DNA of 37,140 nt from an uncultured Eubacterium sp. Lineage in GTDB: Bacteria > Bacillota > Clostridia > Lachnospirales > Lachnospiraceae. The stretch covers positions 1 to 37,140 of the forward strand of contig CAJTVR010000045.1 of the NCBI GenBank assembly GCA_910580075.1, in the 5' to 3' direction. Numbering within the stretch: position 1 is the stretch's first letter; every line of letters begins with the position of its first letter. Positions 1-8,640 of this stretch are shown piece after piece. The translations under genes were made by a program, and so were the position numbers. The notes beneath the pieces are model-generated. The model was not told the DNA's origin, searched no databases, and saw only the letters and a list, made by a program, of their open reading frames with translations.

Positions 1-177
1 TTCAAATATAATTTCAAGCGTTCGAAGATGTTCCTTTGAGAATTTAGAAGGCCTTGCAAAATCATAATTCTTGACTGGCTTCTCTTCTACATCTTTCATT
101 TCATCTACATCAACCTCACCGCTGCTTAAGGCTTTCAATAGATTATCTATCTCACTTTGAGACAGAACATCAGCCAT
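1..177 (-). CDS. fliM: Flagellar motor switch protein FliM (N-terminal part, cut by window edge)
   Basis: The first 59 codons of FliM, the C-ring protein that binds phospho-CheY and sets rotation direction. The N-terminus carries the LSQSEIDNLL motif, the conserved CheY-binding helix of FliM, followed by an acidic linker and then a KPVKNYDFARPSKFS stretch typical of the start of the FliM middle domain. The frame stays open to base 1, so the rest lies outside the window. A purine-rich ribosome site precedes the ATG. It follows fliL in the same operon, as in other Firmicutes. Identification is firm from this motif plus position. Confidence 0.93.
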   Translation of the reverse strand, partial: MADVLSQSEIDNLLKALSSGEVDVDEMKDVEEKPVKNYDFARPSKFSKEHLRTLEIIFE

Positions 178-233
178 GAATCTCACCACCTGTCGTTTAT
201 TTTTATCTTACACCTGCTAACATGCGTTACAGT

Positions 234-758
234 TTACTGGTAATTTACAGCTGAGAAATTAACAGCCACCATGAAATCTGAGTCAAACAGTTCCCGCATC
301 TGTTCTAACATTTCGTCACGTGCTTCTTTTTGTCCATCATCGGATTTAATATCCTCTAATGTATAGCGCAGGAATGTATTGCCTACAATCTCTTTTAACA
401 AATCAATCCTGTCTGCGATTAACGGCTGTTTATCCACATAATCGCTGTCTTCCTTATTTAAAGTAACAGAAACGGTTGCCACAACATAATGCTGCTTGTT
501 GTCGCCGCTGTCTCTGAGTGTAAATGTCTGCTCATTTTCCCCGGTAAGATTTACAACATCGGTCTGTTCGATCGGGATTGTGCTTACATTATAAGTCTTG
601 CCGCTTTTAAGCTCCAGCTCTACTGCGCTGCATACAGTTGCAACCAGCTCATTCGTCTTCTTTGCAGCAGGCACAAGTGTAATCATGATGACTGCAGAAA
701 GCACAACATTCACAAATACAAGCGCCATAATCAGCACAGTCATTAAATTCTTCTTCAT
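234..758 (-). CDS. fliL: Flagellar basal-body-associated protein FliL
   Basis: Single-pass membrane protein that supports the stator around the motor. One strong hydrophobic segment lies near the N-terminus (LMTVLIMALVFVNVVLSAV), followed by a periplasmic-type domain and a C-terminal part with the usual FliL pattern of a beta-rich region and final helix. I prefer the ATG at 758 (MKKNL...) over the ATG at 770, because the upstream AAAGGA would directly touch the first ATG. It lies just after motB and before fliM. Sequence similarity in this family is low, so the call rests on topology, size (about 174 residues) and position. Confidence 0.88.
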   Translation of the reverse strand: MKKNLMTVLIMALVFVNVVLSAVIMITLVPAAKKTNELVATVCSAVELELKSGKTYNVSTIPIEQTDVVNLTGENEQTFTLRDSGDNKQHYVVATVSVTLNKEDSDYVDKQPLIADRIDLLKEIVGNTFLRYTLEDIKSDDGQKEARDEMLEQMRELFDSDFMVAVNFSAVNYQ

Positions 759-773
759 CTGTCCACCCATCCT

Positions 774-1754
774 TTATTTAGAATTATCCGAACTATCGGA
801 ATTATACGAATTAAATACTTTAATCTCTACCCTCCGGTTTAAAGCGCGTCCTTCCGGCGTTCCGTTATCTGCCACCGGCATATAATCCCCGCGCCCGGAA
901 GACTTGATACTGGCGGGATTTAAATTCGTTGTTTCCCGCAGATGATCTGCTACTGACAGCGCACGGTACATAGACAGCACATTGTTATTTGGAAACCGTG
1001 CGTTATGTACGGGTACATTATCCGTATGTCCTTCAATTTCAATCGTACTCTGATTGAATTTCTGAAGAATTTTTCCGATTTTATCTATAAGAGGAATCGC
1101 ATCATCCGCTAAGTCAGCGGAACCTGACACAAATAAAATAGCGCCGTTTAATGTAATGGATACATACTGGCCGTTAAAATCTACAAGCACCTTATCCTGT
1201 ATGCCATATTTTGCTACCAGCCTTTCTACTTTATCAGCCATCCGCTCTGACTCTTCCAGCTGTGCTTCATCCAGAATATCTTTTGCAGCCTGCTCTGTAA
1301 ACTCTGTATTCTCGGCACCGGCTACTTTATTTTCATCTTCGTCCCGGGCTGCATCCAGTCCCTCCAGCTGGCCCATCGATTCCGAAAATCCATTTTCCGG
1401 TTTGGAATTCTGTCCATCGTTATCTGCCAGTGTCTTTAAAATATTATTTTCCTCTGCATCCGATTTGCCGTCTCCGGAACTGGTTGCCTTAGGATTGAAG
1501 TATACATCGTATTTCTGCATCTGGTTAATACCTGCAGAAATCATCTTTCCTTCGCCGACAGAAGAGCCTCCGCCCTTCAAAATACTATACTGGCTCTGAA
1601 GAGATGCCACAAGGGCTTCAAATTTTGCTTCATCTACCGAAGACATTGAGAACAAAAGCACGAAAAAGCACAGAAGCAGATTCATCAGGTCACTGAAAGT
1701 CGCCATCCACGCAGGAGAGCCCTTCGGAGCTTCTTCTTTTTTCTGTCTAGCCAT
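774..1754 (-). CDS. motB: Flagellar motor stator protein MotB
   Basis: Stator subunit that anchors the proton or sodium channel to peptidoglycan. The N-terminus has the basic segment, then one membrane helix with the invariant ion-binding Asp (D22 in TFSDLMNLLLCFFVLLFS). The C-terminal third is an OmpA-like peptidoglycan-binding domain with the IEGHTDNVP motif and a final GRALNRRVEIKV stretch. Residues about 60-170 are an unusually long, acidic, low-complexity linker between plug and OmpA domain. The start lies 2 bases after the motA stop, so the pair is translationally coupled. Confidence 0.95.
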   Translation of the reverse strand: MARQKKEEAPKGSPAWMATFSDLMNLLLCFFVLLFSMSSVDEAKFEALVASLQSQYSILKGGGSSVGEGKMISAGINQMQKYDVYFNPKATSSGDGKSDAEENNILKTLADNDGQNSKPENGFSESMGQLEGLDAARDEDENKVAGAENTEFTEQAAKDILDEAQLEESERMADKVERLVAKYGIQDKVLVDFNGQYVSITLNGAILFVSGSADLADDAIPLIDKIGKILQKFNQSTIEIEGHTDNVPVHNARFPNNNVLSMYRALSVADHLRETTNLNPASIKSSGRGDYMPVADNGTPEGRALNRRVEIKVFNSYNSDSSDNSK

Positions 1755-1756
1755 TT

Positions 1757-2578
1757 TTACTCACCACCTCCGCCAGCCTGGCCGCTTAATCCTTCACGGA
1801 CAGACGGTGCTAAGAAGGATTTCAGCTTTTCTTCAATGACACGCGGATTTTCGCCCGCCTGTATGGAAAGCAGTCCCTCGACTGTAATTTCTTTTACCAT
1901 CATTTCCAGGTCATTGTTTACCTTCAGCTTCGAAGCCGTCGGATCACAAAGCCAGTTTGCAATAATAGATCCGTACAGTGTCGTTAAAAGGGCAACCGCC
2001 ATATTCGGTCCGATCGTAGAAGAATCCGTTAAGTTTTTTAACATCTTAACAAGACCAATCAGCGTACCGATCATACCCCAGGCAGGACCTAACGCGCCCC
2101 ATTTTTCATAAAAGCTGATAACCGTCTTATGCCTTGTTTCGATACAGGTTAAATCTGTTTCCAGAATTCCGCGTACCAGTTCCGGATCTGTACCGTCTAC
2201 AACCAGCATAATGCCTTTTTTTAAGAATTCATCTTCGATTCCGTTCGCAGCTTCTTCCAGTGCCAGCAGGCCTTCTTTACGGGCAATATTCGACAGATTA
2301 ATAATATTGCGAATTGCCTCTGCCGCATCCGCCGCTGGATTTTTTAACGTCAGGGAAAATGCTTTGAAGGAATTGATTGTATCAGGAAGCTTATTACATG
2401 CCAGCACGCCGCAAAGGGAACCGCCAATCGTAATAATGACCGAAGGAACATCAATGAAGGAATCCCCAATGACTCCGAAATTGAAGCTCATGGTGGCTGA
2501 TTCGAAAGAGATACCGAATACCATCATGGCTACACCAATAATCAAGCCTAATAATGTTGCTATGTCCACTTTTTTCAC
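1757..2578 (-). CDS. motA: Flagellar motor stator protein MotA
   Basis: Four-helix stator protein that forms the ion channel with MotB and pushes on FliG. Membrane helices lie near residues 5-22, 33-52, 160-182 and 195-212. The conserved proline region WGALGPAWGMIGTLIGLV sits at the third helix, and the cytoplasmic loop between helices 2 and 3 is rich in charged residues, as needed for contact with FliG. The length of 273 residues is normal for Firmicute MotA. It is the first gene of the motA-motB pair and follows flbD by 48 bases. Confidence 0.95.
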   Translation of the reverse strand: MKKVDIATLLGLIIGVAMMVFGISFESATMSFNFGVIGDSFIDVPSVIITIGGSLCGVLACNKLPDTINSFKAFSLTLKNPAADAAEAIRNIINLSNIARKEGLLALEEAANGIEDEFLKKGIMLVVDGTDPELVRGILETDLTCIETRHKTVISFYEKWGALGPAWGMIGTLIGLVKMLKNLTDSSTIGPNMAVALLTTLYGSIIANWLCDPTASKLKVNNDLEMMVKEITVEGLLSIQAGENPRVIEEKLKSFLAPSVREGLSGQAGGGGE

Positions 2579-2626
2579 CTACCAATAATTTTTTTCTCTT
2601 GTATAATATTCCTTATGTATCTGCAG

Positions 2627-2845
2627 CTAGGCTTGTTCTGGCTGCTGGTGGAATATTAGACAATCGCTTAATATTTTTCTCTTATATAATATTACTAGAT
2701 TTTGTATCTCTTGTCTACTTTCTTTTACAATAATTTTTTTACCGGACAAAAAGGATATTACGGTATCCGGGGTTTCTTCTACAAATTCTATCTGGTCTGA
2801 ATTAATTAGTAATTTTGTTTCGTTCAGTCTGGTTACTTCGATCAT
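2627..2845 (-). CDS. flbD: FlbD/SwrD family flagellar protein
   Basis: Small protein (72 residues from the preferred start) of the FlbD family. In Bacillus subtilis the equivalent gene, swrD, lies right after flgE and raises motor power through the stators. The N-terminal pattern MIEVTRLNETKLLINSDQIEFVE is interrupted here only for brevity; key features are MIEVTRLN, the INSDQIE segment and ETPDTVISF. I prefer the ATG at 2845 because family members begin MIEVTRLN; an ATG at 2866 would add seven residues but lacks a ribosome site. Its place between flgE and motA matches the Bacillus order. Confidence 0.85.
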   Translation of the reverse strand: MIEVTRLNETKLLINSDQIEFVEETPDTVISFLSGKKIIVKESRQEIQNLVILYKRKILSDCLIFHQQPEQA

Positions 2846-2977
2846 AATTTTCTCATTTTCTCCCATTTGAAACGGCTGCCGCTGCCTGATATCTGAAATA
2901 CTGGTAATCCGGACTTAATATCAGTCCTAAAGCTCTGCTCTGGCTTTTATAACATATGACTGCTGTTAACAGTTACA

Positions 2978-3061
2978 GGGGGGCAGTAAACTCTGCCCTC
3001 CCTGAACATGACTGTGCCGTGGGGGTTTACTAGTCTGATGCCATGCTGCCTGATACGGCAC
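2978..3061. other. GC-rich hairpins between flgE and flbD
   Basis: The 244-base gap after flgE holds no gene. A strong hairpin pairs 2978-2986 with 2993-3001 (9 bp, one G-T pair, 6-base loop). A second inverted repeat pairs 3014-3020 (GTGCCGT) with 3055-3061 (ACGGCAC). There is no T-run on either strand, so this is not a standard terminator. It may shield the 3' end of the flgE message or partly end transcription, letting hook protein be made in excess over flbD and mot. That role is inference. Confidence 0.55.
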
Positions 3062-3110
3062 GCTGCTGATGTCTCTTCCAGTTATGCCAGCCCCCGCGGG
3101 TTACTGCTTA

Positions 3111-5324
3111 TTATCTCTTCAGATTTACTAACTCTTCCAGAATACTGTCAGATGTAGAAATAACTCTGGAATTTGCCTGATAACCGCGCTGTGTAGTTAT
3201 CATCTGTGTAAACTCATTTGCTAAGTCTACGTTAGACATTTCGAGTGTACCGCTGTCTATCGTAGATCCGTCAGAATCCATTTCCACTCCGATACCGTCG
3301 AACTCACCAGAGTTCATTGTCGTACGGTAGCAGTTGTCACCGATGCTCTCTAAACCGGATGCATTACCAAATCTGGCTACGGCAATCTGTCCTAACAGCG
3401 TTGTATTGCCGTTGCTGTAGCTGCCGTAAATCATACCGCTCTGGTTAACAGAAAGACCGATTAATGTACCGACTTTCTTTCCTTCGCCTCCGTCGCCGTC
3501 TCCTGCAGACATTGCTGCTGTAGAAGATCCCCCGTTAGAAAGATTCTTCAGTGTGGAAAAATCAATCTGAATATCGGAGAACGGATTTGCAACGCCGCCT
3601 TCCATTTTAAAATTTGACATACGAAGCGTCTGGGTTGTACTGCCCTGCTGTCCGATATAGGTCAGGCTGCCATCCGAAGTCGAAAACTGTGCTTTAAAGC
3701 CGTCCGTTGCCGGAGTTACGATTTCATAATGTCCGTCTCCCGGATAATAACGGAATTCAGCATCCAGCGGCAGGTCTGTCGTAAAAATATCTTTGTCGTT
3801 AATATCTTTTGCCTTTACAGAAACGTAGCCATATCCTAAGTAATCCAGTAATGTAGACTCTTTTGTATGGACACCATCAGCAAGAGCTGTATTATCCGCA
3901 CCTGCTAAAGTTGCAAGAGGACTGTTCTGAGGCTCTACTGTTACTGCAAATCCTGGTTCGCTGCTTCCTGGATTTGTGATTGTAACTGTCACTTTAGAAT
4001 TTGCAACATTGATGTTTTCACCTACAAACTTATCTGCCAGCTGCTGCATCTGTGTGGTGTTCAGTTCATACGATGTTCCTTTATTCGGATCCGCCGGGTC
4101 AACTGCCGTCCCATTCTGAAAATCGCCTGCATCCAGCCATTCCTTCAGAGAATCAAGCATGGTTTCTTTCTTTACGATTTCCATATTACCGTTAGTACCT
4201 GGCTGGAAAGTTTCTTTAAGCCAGTTTGCATCCAAAACCGTAGAAGGATCTTCTACTTCCCTTCCGGAAGCATCGATAAGAGTCATCGTATATTTTCTGT
4301 CGCCTTCAGCCCCTTCCGGATTTGTCACAGTATATTTTACAGAATAGCCATCCGGCATAGCATATTTTGCTGTATCATCCGAATAAGAAAGATACTGGTT
4401 TACCACAGATGCCGGGAATGTATAAGTCAGGGTTCCGTCTGTCGCCTGCCCTCCGTCAGGTATAACCGGCGTCATTGCAAGTCTTTTTAAAGCCCCTGCC
4501 ATTCCGCTTGCCATAATATAATTATCTGTAATGTATACATTGCTGCCCTGCGCATTATCGGTTCCAAACAGATCGCTCAGTCTTGTATCAGATCCTGAAA
4601 TAATTGATTTTCCATTTTCGTCCAGGATATCTGTCAGGTTTATCGTATATTCGCCGTCTTTTCCTGTCTTTTGTGCTGCAAATCTTGCGGTATAGGCATA
4701 TCCCAGGTTGTCATAAAATTTTAAGTTCATCGCATATCCGGTATCGGAATTTACATTTGAACTGTTGTCATCTAAAATACCCGTACATCTGCCTTTTGTC
4801 GTATATTCCGGCTGAGAGGACTGATTCTGTGCAGACATAATTTTTAACGGGGATACGGTATCTTTACGGATGTTGCCGTTTGCATCTACCTGCCAGCCCA
4901 TAACCATATACCCGGTGGATTCCATACAGAGGTTTCCGGCACCGTCTACATAAAAAGCGCCTGCCCTCGTAAATACATTTTCTGTTCCTGTGTTTACAAT
5001 ATAAAAACTTGTAGAATTCTTATCGGAAAGTTTTAAGTCAAATGCTTTTCCGGTAGATTCTGATGCTCCGCCTGTATCAATATCAATTGCAGTGGAAGCA
5101 AATGTTGTACCAAGACCGATCTGTTTTGCATTTACACCGCCCTTGCCTGTCTGTGCGTTTGCACCGGATGCAAAGGATGTAGTCTGATACATCATCGTAG
5201 CAAATGTCGTACGGGATGATTTAAATCCGACTGTATTTACGTTTGCAATATTGTTACCAATTACGTCCATTTTCGTCTGATGAGTCTTAAGACCTGCTAC
5301 AGACGAATATAATGCTCTCATCAT
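3111..5324 (-). CDS. flgE: Flagellar hook protein FlgE (long form)
   Basis: Major subunit of the flagellar hook. The N-terminus has the rod/hook signature SSVAGLKTHQTKMDVIGNNI with NVNTVGFK following, and the C-terminus ends with the matching coiled-coil region (SNVDLANEFTQMITTQRGYQANS split around residue 700). At 737 residues it is far longer than Bacillus FlgE (about 264) or Salmonella FlgE (about 403). The extra length lies in the exposed middle region, roughly residues 190-600. An AGGAGG ribosome site lies 10 bases before the first of two adjacent ATGs. It follows flgD and the TIGR02530 gene, as expected for a hook cluster. Confidence 0.95.
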   Translation of the reverse strand: MMRALYSSVAGLKTHQTKMDVIGNNIANVNTVGFKSSRTTFATMMYQTTSFASGANAQTGKGGVNAKQIGLGTTFASTAIDIDTGGASESTGKAFDLKLSDKNSTSFYIVNTGTENVFTRAGAFYVDGAGNLCMESTGYMVMGWQVDANGNIRKDTVSPLKIMSAQNQSSQPEYTTKGRCTGILDDNSSNVNSDTGYAMNLKFYDNLGYAYTARFAAQKTGKDGEYTINLTDILDENGKSIISGSDTRLSDLFGTDNAQGSNVYITDNYIMASGMAGALKRLAMTPVIPDGGQATDGTLTYTFPASVVNQYLSYSDDTAKYAMPDGYSVKYTVTNPEGAEGDRKYTMTLIDASGREVEDPSTVLDANWLKETFQPGTNGNMEIVKKETMLDSLKEWLDAGDFQNGTAVDPADPNKGTSYELNTTQMQQLADKFVGENINVANSKVTVTITNPGSSEPGFAVTVEPQNSPLATLAGADNTALADGVHTKESTLLDYLGYGYVSVKAKDINDKDIFTTDLPLDAEFRYYPGDGHYEIVTPATDGFKAQFSTSDGSLTYIGQQGSTTQTLRMSNFKMEGGVANPFSDIQIDFSTLKNLSNGGSSTAAMSAGDGDGGEGKKVGTLIGLSVNQSGMIYGSYSNGNTTLLGQIAVARFGNASGLESIGDNCYRTTMNSGEFDGIGVEMDSDGSTIDSGTLEMSNVDLANEFTQMITTQRGYQANSRVISTSDSILEELVNLKR

Positions 5325-5390
5325 AATGAATTGACCTCCTGATTTTTGTCTGGCGCAGCTGCCCGCAGTGTCCGGGCTTTTATAAACGCC

Positions 5391-5411
5391 GCGCCTTATT
5401 GTATGAGGCGC
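5391..5411 (-). other. Hairpin in the flgE leader
   Basis: GCGCCT (5391-5396) pairs with AGGCGC (5406-5411) over a 9-base loop, inside the 139-base gap between the TIGR02530 gene and flgE. A second short stem (GCCCG with CGGGC) follows closer to flgE. No T-run follows. With the hairpin after flgE, the hook message is bracketed by structure. I infer a role in RNA stability or processing. Confidence 0.45.
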
Positions 5412-5463
5412 TGTCCGGCTTCTTCTGTCAGTCCAAAGCCGCAGCTTCCCTGTTCGGTCCAGC

Positions 5464-5871
5464 CTACATAATCACAGCACCGTCAATATTTGTAAAGATA
5501 TTTTCGTTTGCTTCACTTTTTTCTAACGCAGTTACGACCGTTTTATTCGGCACGTTTACGATAAAAGCCAGTGAATCGACTATCACAAGGGAATCGTTGA
5601 TTCCTTTTTCCCCTGCCTTTCTGACACCGGATTCCAGACGCTCGTTCTGCTCCCTGGAAAGACTGATGTTGCGGTTTTCCAATCGCATGGCTGCATGTTT
5701 GGAAAATTTCAAAGCGGGCTGCCTTGCCTGAATCTGTGTCTGATGAGTCTGTCTTAGCACTTCCTCAAAAGAAACTTTCGGGCCTGCATCCGCTGCAGCG
5801 TCATTTTTCTGCGTCAGATACTGATCCGTCATCTGCTGTATGGAAGTGAATTGTTTTTCGATTCCTTTCAT
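5464..5871 (-). CDS. Flagellar operon protein, TIGR02530 type
   Basis: A 135-residue protein found between flgD and flgE in many Clostridia and some Bacilli, known as the 'flagellar operon protein' family TIGR02530 (role not established). The family-like core is the segment FSKHAAMRLENRNISLS and the later VNVPNKTVVTALEK. There is no signal peptide or membrane helix, so it is likely cytoplasmic and may act as a hook-assembly or regulatory factor. A GGAG site lies 8 bases before the ATG. The call rests on these motifs and on the exact gene neighbourhood. Confidence 0.8.
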   Translation of the reverse strand: MKGIEKQFTSIQQMTDQYLTQKNDAAADAGPKVSFEEVLRQTHQTQIQARQPALKFSKHAAMRLENRNISLSREQNERLESGVRKAGEKGINDSLVIVDSLAFIVNVPNKTVVTALEKSEANENIFTNIDGAVIM

Positions 5872-5944
5872 ATCTTCGACTCCATCCTTTTGCCTGATAG
5901 TTTAAGCCTCCCTGCAATGCCTATCCTGCAAAGATTACGGCTTG

Positions 5945-6892
5945 TTAATTTTCTGCACCTGCACTGTTTTGTGCTTTTAATTCATCTAAAATTTTCTGAA
6001 GAAGATCTGCCACTTCTTTTGAACCGTCTTCCGAGCTGTCTTCATCCGTAATTCCCAGTTTTTTATTCGCAGCCTCTATTGCTTCTTTTACAGCATTATA
6101 CTGCTTAATCGTCTCTTCTGGCACTTTCTTACGCTGGGAATCGCTCAGATTTTCATAAAGTTCATCTGCCTTCTTCATCAAAACATTATATTCTTCAAGT
6201 TTCTCTTTGTCTGCTTCTTCTATCTGCCCGACAGATGGAAGCTCTTTAACCGTTCCGGTAAACTGTGTTGCTTTTAACGCAGCAATCTTTTCCTCAAGCG
6301 CACGGAGTTTCTCCAGGTATTCTTTCTGGACAAATTTCTTCTGCGTATCTGTCATCTTTTCATATTCTTCACGGGCTGATTTTACAAGTCCTTCATCCTG
6401 AAGTGTCAGGTTGCTTTCAGGCGGAAGCAGACTTACCATTTCATGGAACTCATTTGCAATTACTGAGCCCTGGAAATATTCTTCATCTGCTACTGTATCT
6501 AATTTATCAATATCATACAGCTTGTCATTTACACTCAGCTTGGTTTTTCCATCCTGCTGTGTAATGTAATCTACCTTTCCCTTGACATATCCATTATCAC
6601 CGTCATTGATCAGCACGTATTTTCCGACCAGACTGTTTGCAGACTGCTTATTAAATGCCTGCTGCATGTTGTTTAATGATTCTACCATGGAAAATGTCGC
6701 CATCTGAGCCACCCATTCTGTATTGCTGGTAGGCTCTAACGGATCCTGGTACTGCATCTGTGCCACTAACAGCTGTAAAAACTGGTCCTGGCCCATTTCA
6801 CTGCCGACGTTCTTTTTCTTGCCGCTGGATGCAGCAGTATCTGATGTGCCGTCTACAAATTTACCATCTTTAATTTCCTGCATTGGTCCCAT
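5945..6892 (-). CDS. flgD: Hook-capping scaffold protein FlgD
   Basis: FlgD caps the growing hook and is needed for hook subunit polymerisation. The conserved N-terminal block is clear: MGQDQFLQLLVAQMQYQDP followed by EPTSNTEWVAQMATFSMVES. After about residue 150, the usual Tudor/FnIII-like end is replaced or extended by a charged, helix-rich tail (lysine and glutamate repeats up to residue 315) that I do not recognise. An AGGAG site lies before the ATG at 6892. It is preceded by fliK, and the two cooperate in hook length control. Confidence 0.92.
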   Translation of the reverse strand: MGPMQEIKDGKFVDGTSDTAASSGKKKNVGSEMGQDQFLQLLVAQMQYQDPLEPTSNTEWVAQMATFSMVESLNNMQQAFNKQSANSLVGKYVLINDGDNGYVKGKVDYITQQDGKTKLSVNDKLYDIDKLDTVADEEYFQGSVIANEFHEMVSLLPPESNLTLQDEGLVKSAREEYEKMTDTQKKFVQKEYLEKLRALEEKIAALKATQFTGTVKELPSVGQIEEADKEKLEEYNVLMKKADELYENLSDSQRKKVPEETIKQYNAVKEAIEAANKKLGITDEDSSEDGSKEVADLLQKILDELKAQNSAGAEN

Positions 6893-6978
6893 ATCTGTTC
6901 TCCTTTCTTTTTATAATAGCATTTTACTGGCGTTTCTGTAACGATATACCATTTTCTTAGCAGTTTCTTTGCTTTTGG

Positions 6979-8541
6979 TTATGCTTTGAAATCCACGTTG
7001 TTTCCATTATCACGCATAATCTGAGCTGCAAGTCTTTCCTCTTCAGACATCAGTCCGGAAAGTCCGTCTATGCCGGAAATACCATTTAAATCATTCAGGT
7101 TAATATTTCTTCTGGAACGTCTTGTATTCTGCTCCTCCTGCTGTCTGGCCTGTTCCTGCTGGCTTTGGGCATCCTTTTCCAGATTGCTTTCAAACTCATG
7201 CGTACCTGCCGAAACTTCTACTGCATCGACTTTGATTCCCTGCTGGTTCAGGTTTTCTTTTAAAATGGCTGCCTGCTGGACTAGCGCTTCTTTTATGTTT
7301 TCATTCTGCGCTGTCAGCTGTGCTGTTACGGTCCCCTGTTTTTCTGAAACATGCAGATATACTTTGCCAAGATTTTCCGGATTCAGCTGCATTTCAATCG
7401 ACTTTGTATCCTGTGAAAGATTTATTTTTGTATATTCCACAATCTGATCGATCACTTCCTGCATTGGAATCTGTGGAAGCGGTGCCTGGGCTGCTGTATT
7501 CTGCGGAGCCTGCGGTGCATGGACAGCTGTCTCCTGCGGCTGTACATTTGCACTAAATTCCATATGAGAAGTTTCTGTTACAGTCTGTTTCTGCATAAGC
7601 GTCTGATCCTGACTGTTTTCAGCTGTTTCTCCCTGACCGGTCTGAGACTGGTCCTGGCCTGTCTTTTCCTGCTGCACCTGTTTTACCTGCTGCGGCTGCA
7701 CTTCCTCCTGAACCCGATCCTGTCCTGGCTGTGCTTCTTCTGTTTGTGCAGTATTTTGTACCTGCACAGATGCTGTCTCCTTAGGTACTTCTGTCTTCGC
7801 TGATTCTGCAGTATTTTCTGCTGTTTCAGGCTGCACCTGCACCTGCTGCGGCTGCACCGTCTCCTGCGGCTGTGTTTCTGCGGTCAGAGTCTGTACAAAA
7901 TCTGCTGTCTCCTGGGGCTGTACGTCCGCCGCTGTGGTTTCGCTTAGTTTTGTTACCAGCTCATCCATGGAAATTCCAAGTTCTTTCAGCAGATCCTGTG
8001 TAACTGCATTCACATCTGCAAGCACCTGCTGGAAATTTTCATGAAACAGCATCATTCCCGGATTTTCACTGCCTGTCAGCTGTGCTGCAAGCGCTGTCAG
8101 CTGCTGTGGATTCAGCAGGTCTGCCTGGGTCAGTCCGAGCAGTTCCATAGCTGCTTCTATCTGTTCGTCATCAACGCCCAGATTTTCTTTTAAAATCTCC
8201 TTGATTTCTTCTACAGCTTCATCCACTGTTTCTGCCACAGTGTCTGTGTCTGCACTTTGTGTCCCGTCTGCGCTGCTTACCTTATCCGCCTGAGCCGCTG
8301 CTTTGCCCTGGCACTGTTCATACTGCTGCTGCACGCTGCTGTCTGTGCCCTGCGTTTTCACATCCGCCTTCGGCATTACATTCTGCTGCTTTGACGTCTG
8401 CATCATACTCGAAGAATTCTGACGCATATAATTCGTAAACGTGCCCTGCAGCCCCTGCGTTTTCTGTGTTTTTGCACCAGATGTCTCTGCAGTCTGAACT
8501 GCATCTGAACCAGAAACCGGCATAAGTTGTATTGCTGGCAT
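6979..8541 (-). CDS. fliK: Flagellar hook-length control protein FliK
   Basis: Molecular ruler and export-specificity switch protein. Residues about 200-340 are a Gln/Pro/Thr/Glu-rich repeat tract (many PQET, QPQQV and related units), fitting the extensible ruler part. The C-terminal domain (about 365-455) carries the conserved FliK pattern: IEMQLNPENLGKVYLHVSEK and then QQGIKVDAVEVSAG. A basic patch (NTRRSRRNINLNDL) comes near the end. AGGAGG lies 6 bases before the ATG. The length of 520 residues is at the upper end for the family, mainly because of the repeat tract. Confidence 0.93.
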   Translation of the reverse strand: MPAIQLMPVSGSDAVQTAETSGAKTQKTQGLQGTFTNYMRQNSSSMMQTSKQQNVMPKADVKTQGTDSSVQQQYEQCQGKAAAQADKVSSADGTQSADTDTVAETVDEAVEEIKEILKENLGVDDEQIEAAMELLGLTQADLLNPQQLTALAAQLTGSENPGMMLFHENFQQVLADVNAVTQDLLKELGISMDELVTKLSETTAADVQPQETADFVQTLTAETQPQETVQPQQVQVQPETAENTAESAKTEVPKETASVQVQNTAQTEEAQPGQDRVQEEVQPQQVKQVQQEKTGQDQSQTGQGETAENSQDQTLMQKQTVTETSHMEFSANVQPQETAVHAPQAPQNTAAQAPLPQIPMQEVIDQIVEYTKINLSQDTKSIEMQLNPENLGKVYLHVSEKQGTVTAQLTAQNENIKEALVQQAAILKENLNQQGIKVDAVEVSAGTHEFESNLEKDAQSQQEQARQQEEQNTRRSRRNINLNDLNGISGIDGLSGLMSEEERLAAQIMRDNGNNVDFKA

Positions 8542-8640
8542 TTTCTGCCTCCTTTCCTTCTCTGTAAAAATAACAAAGAATCAGATATTTATATAAACTG
8601 TTCCGAAACGTCCTGCGCTGCGAAACAGCATATACCTTAT

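Noticed and set aside
5990..6004. CodY-like AATTTTCTGAAGAAG
   Set aside because: 12/15 match, but inside the flgD coding end with no promoter nearby.
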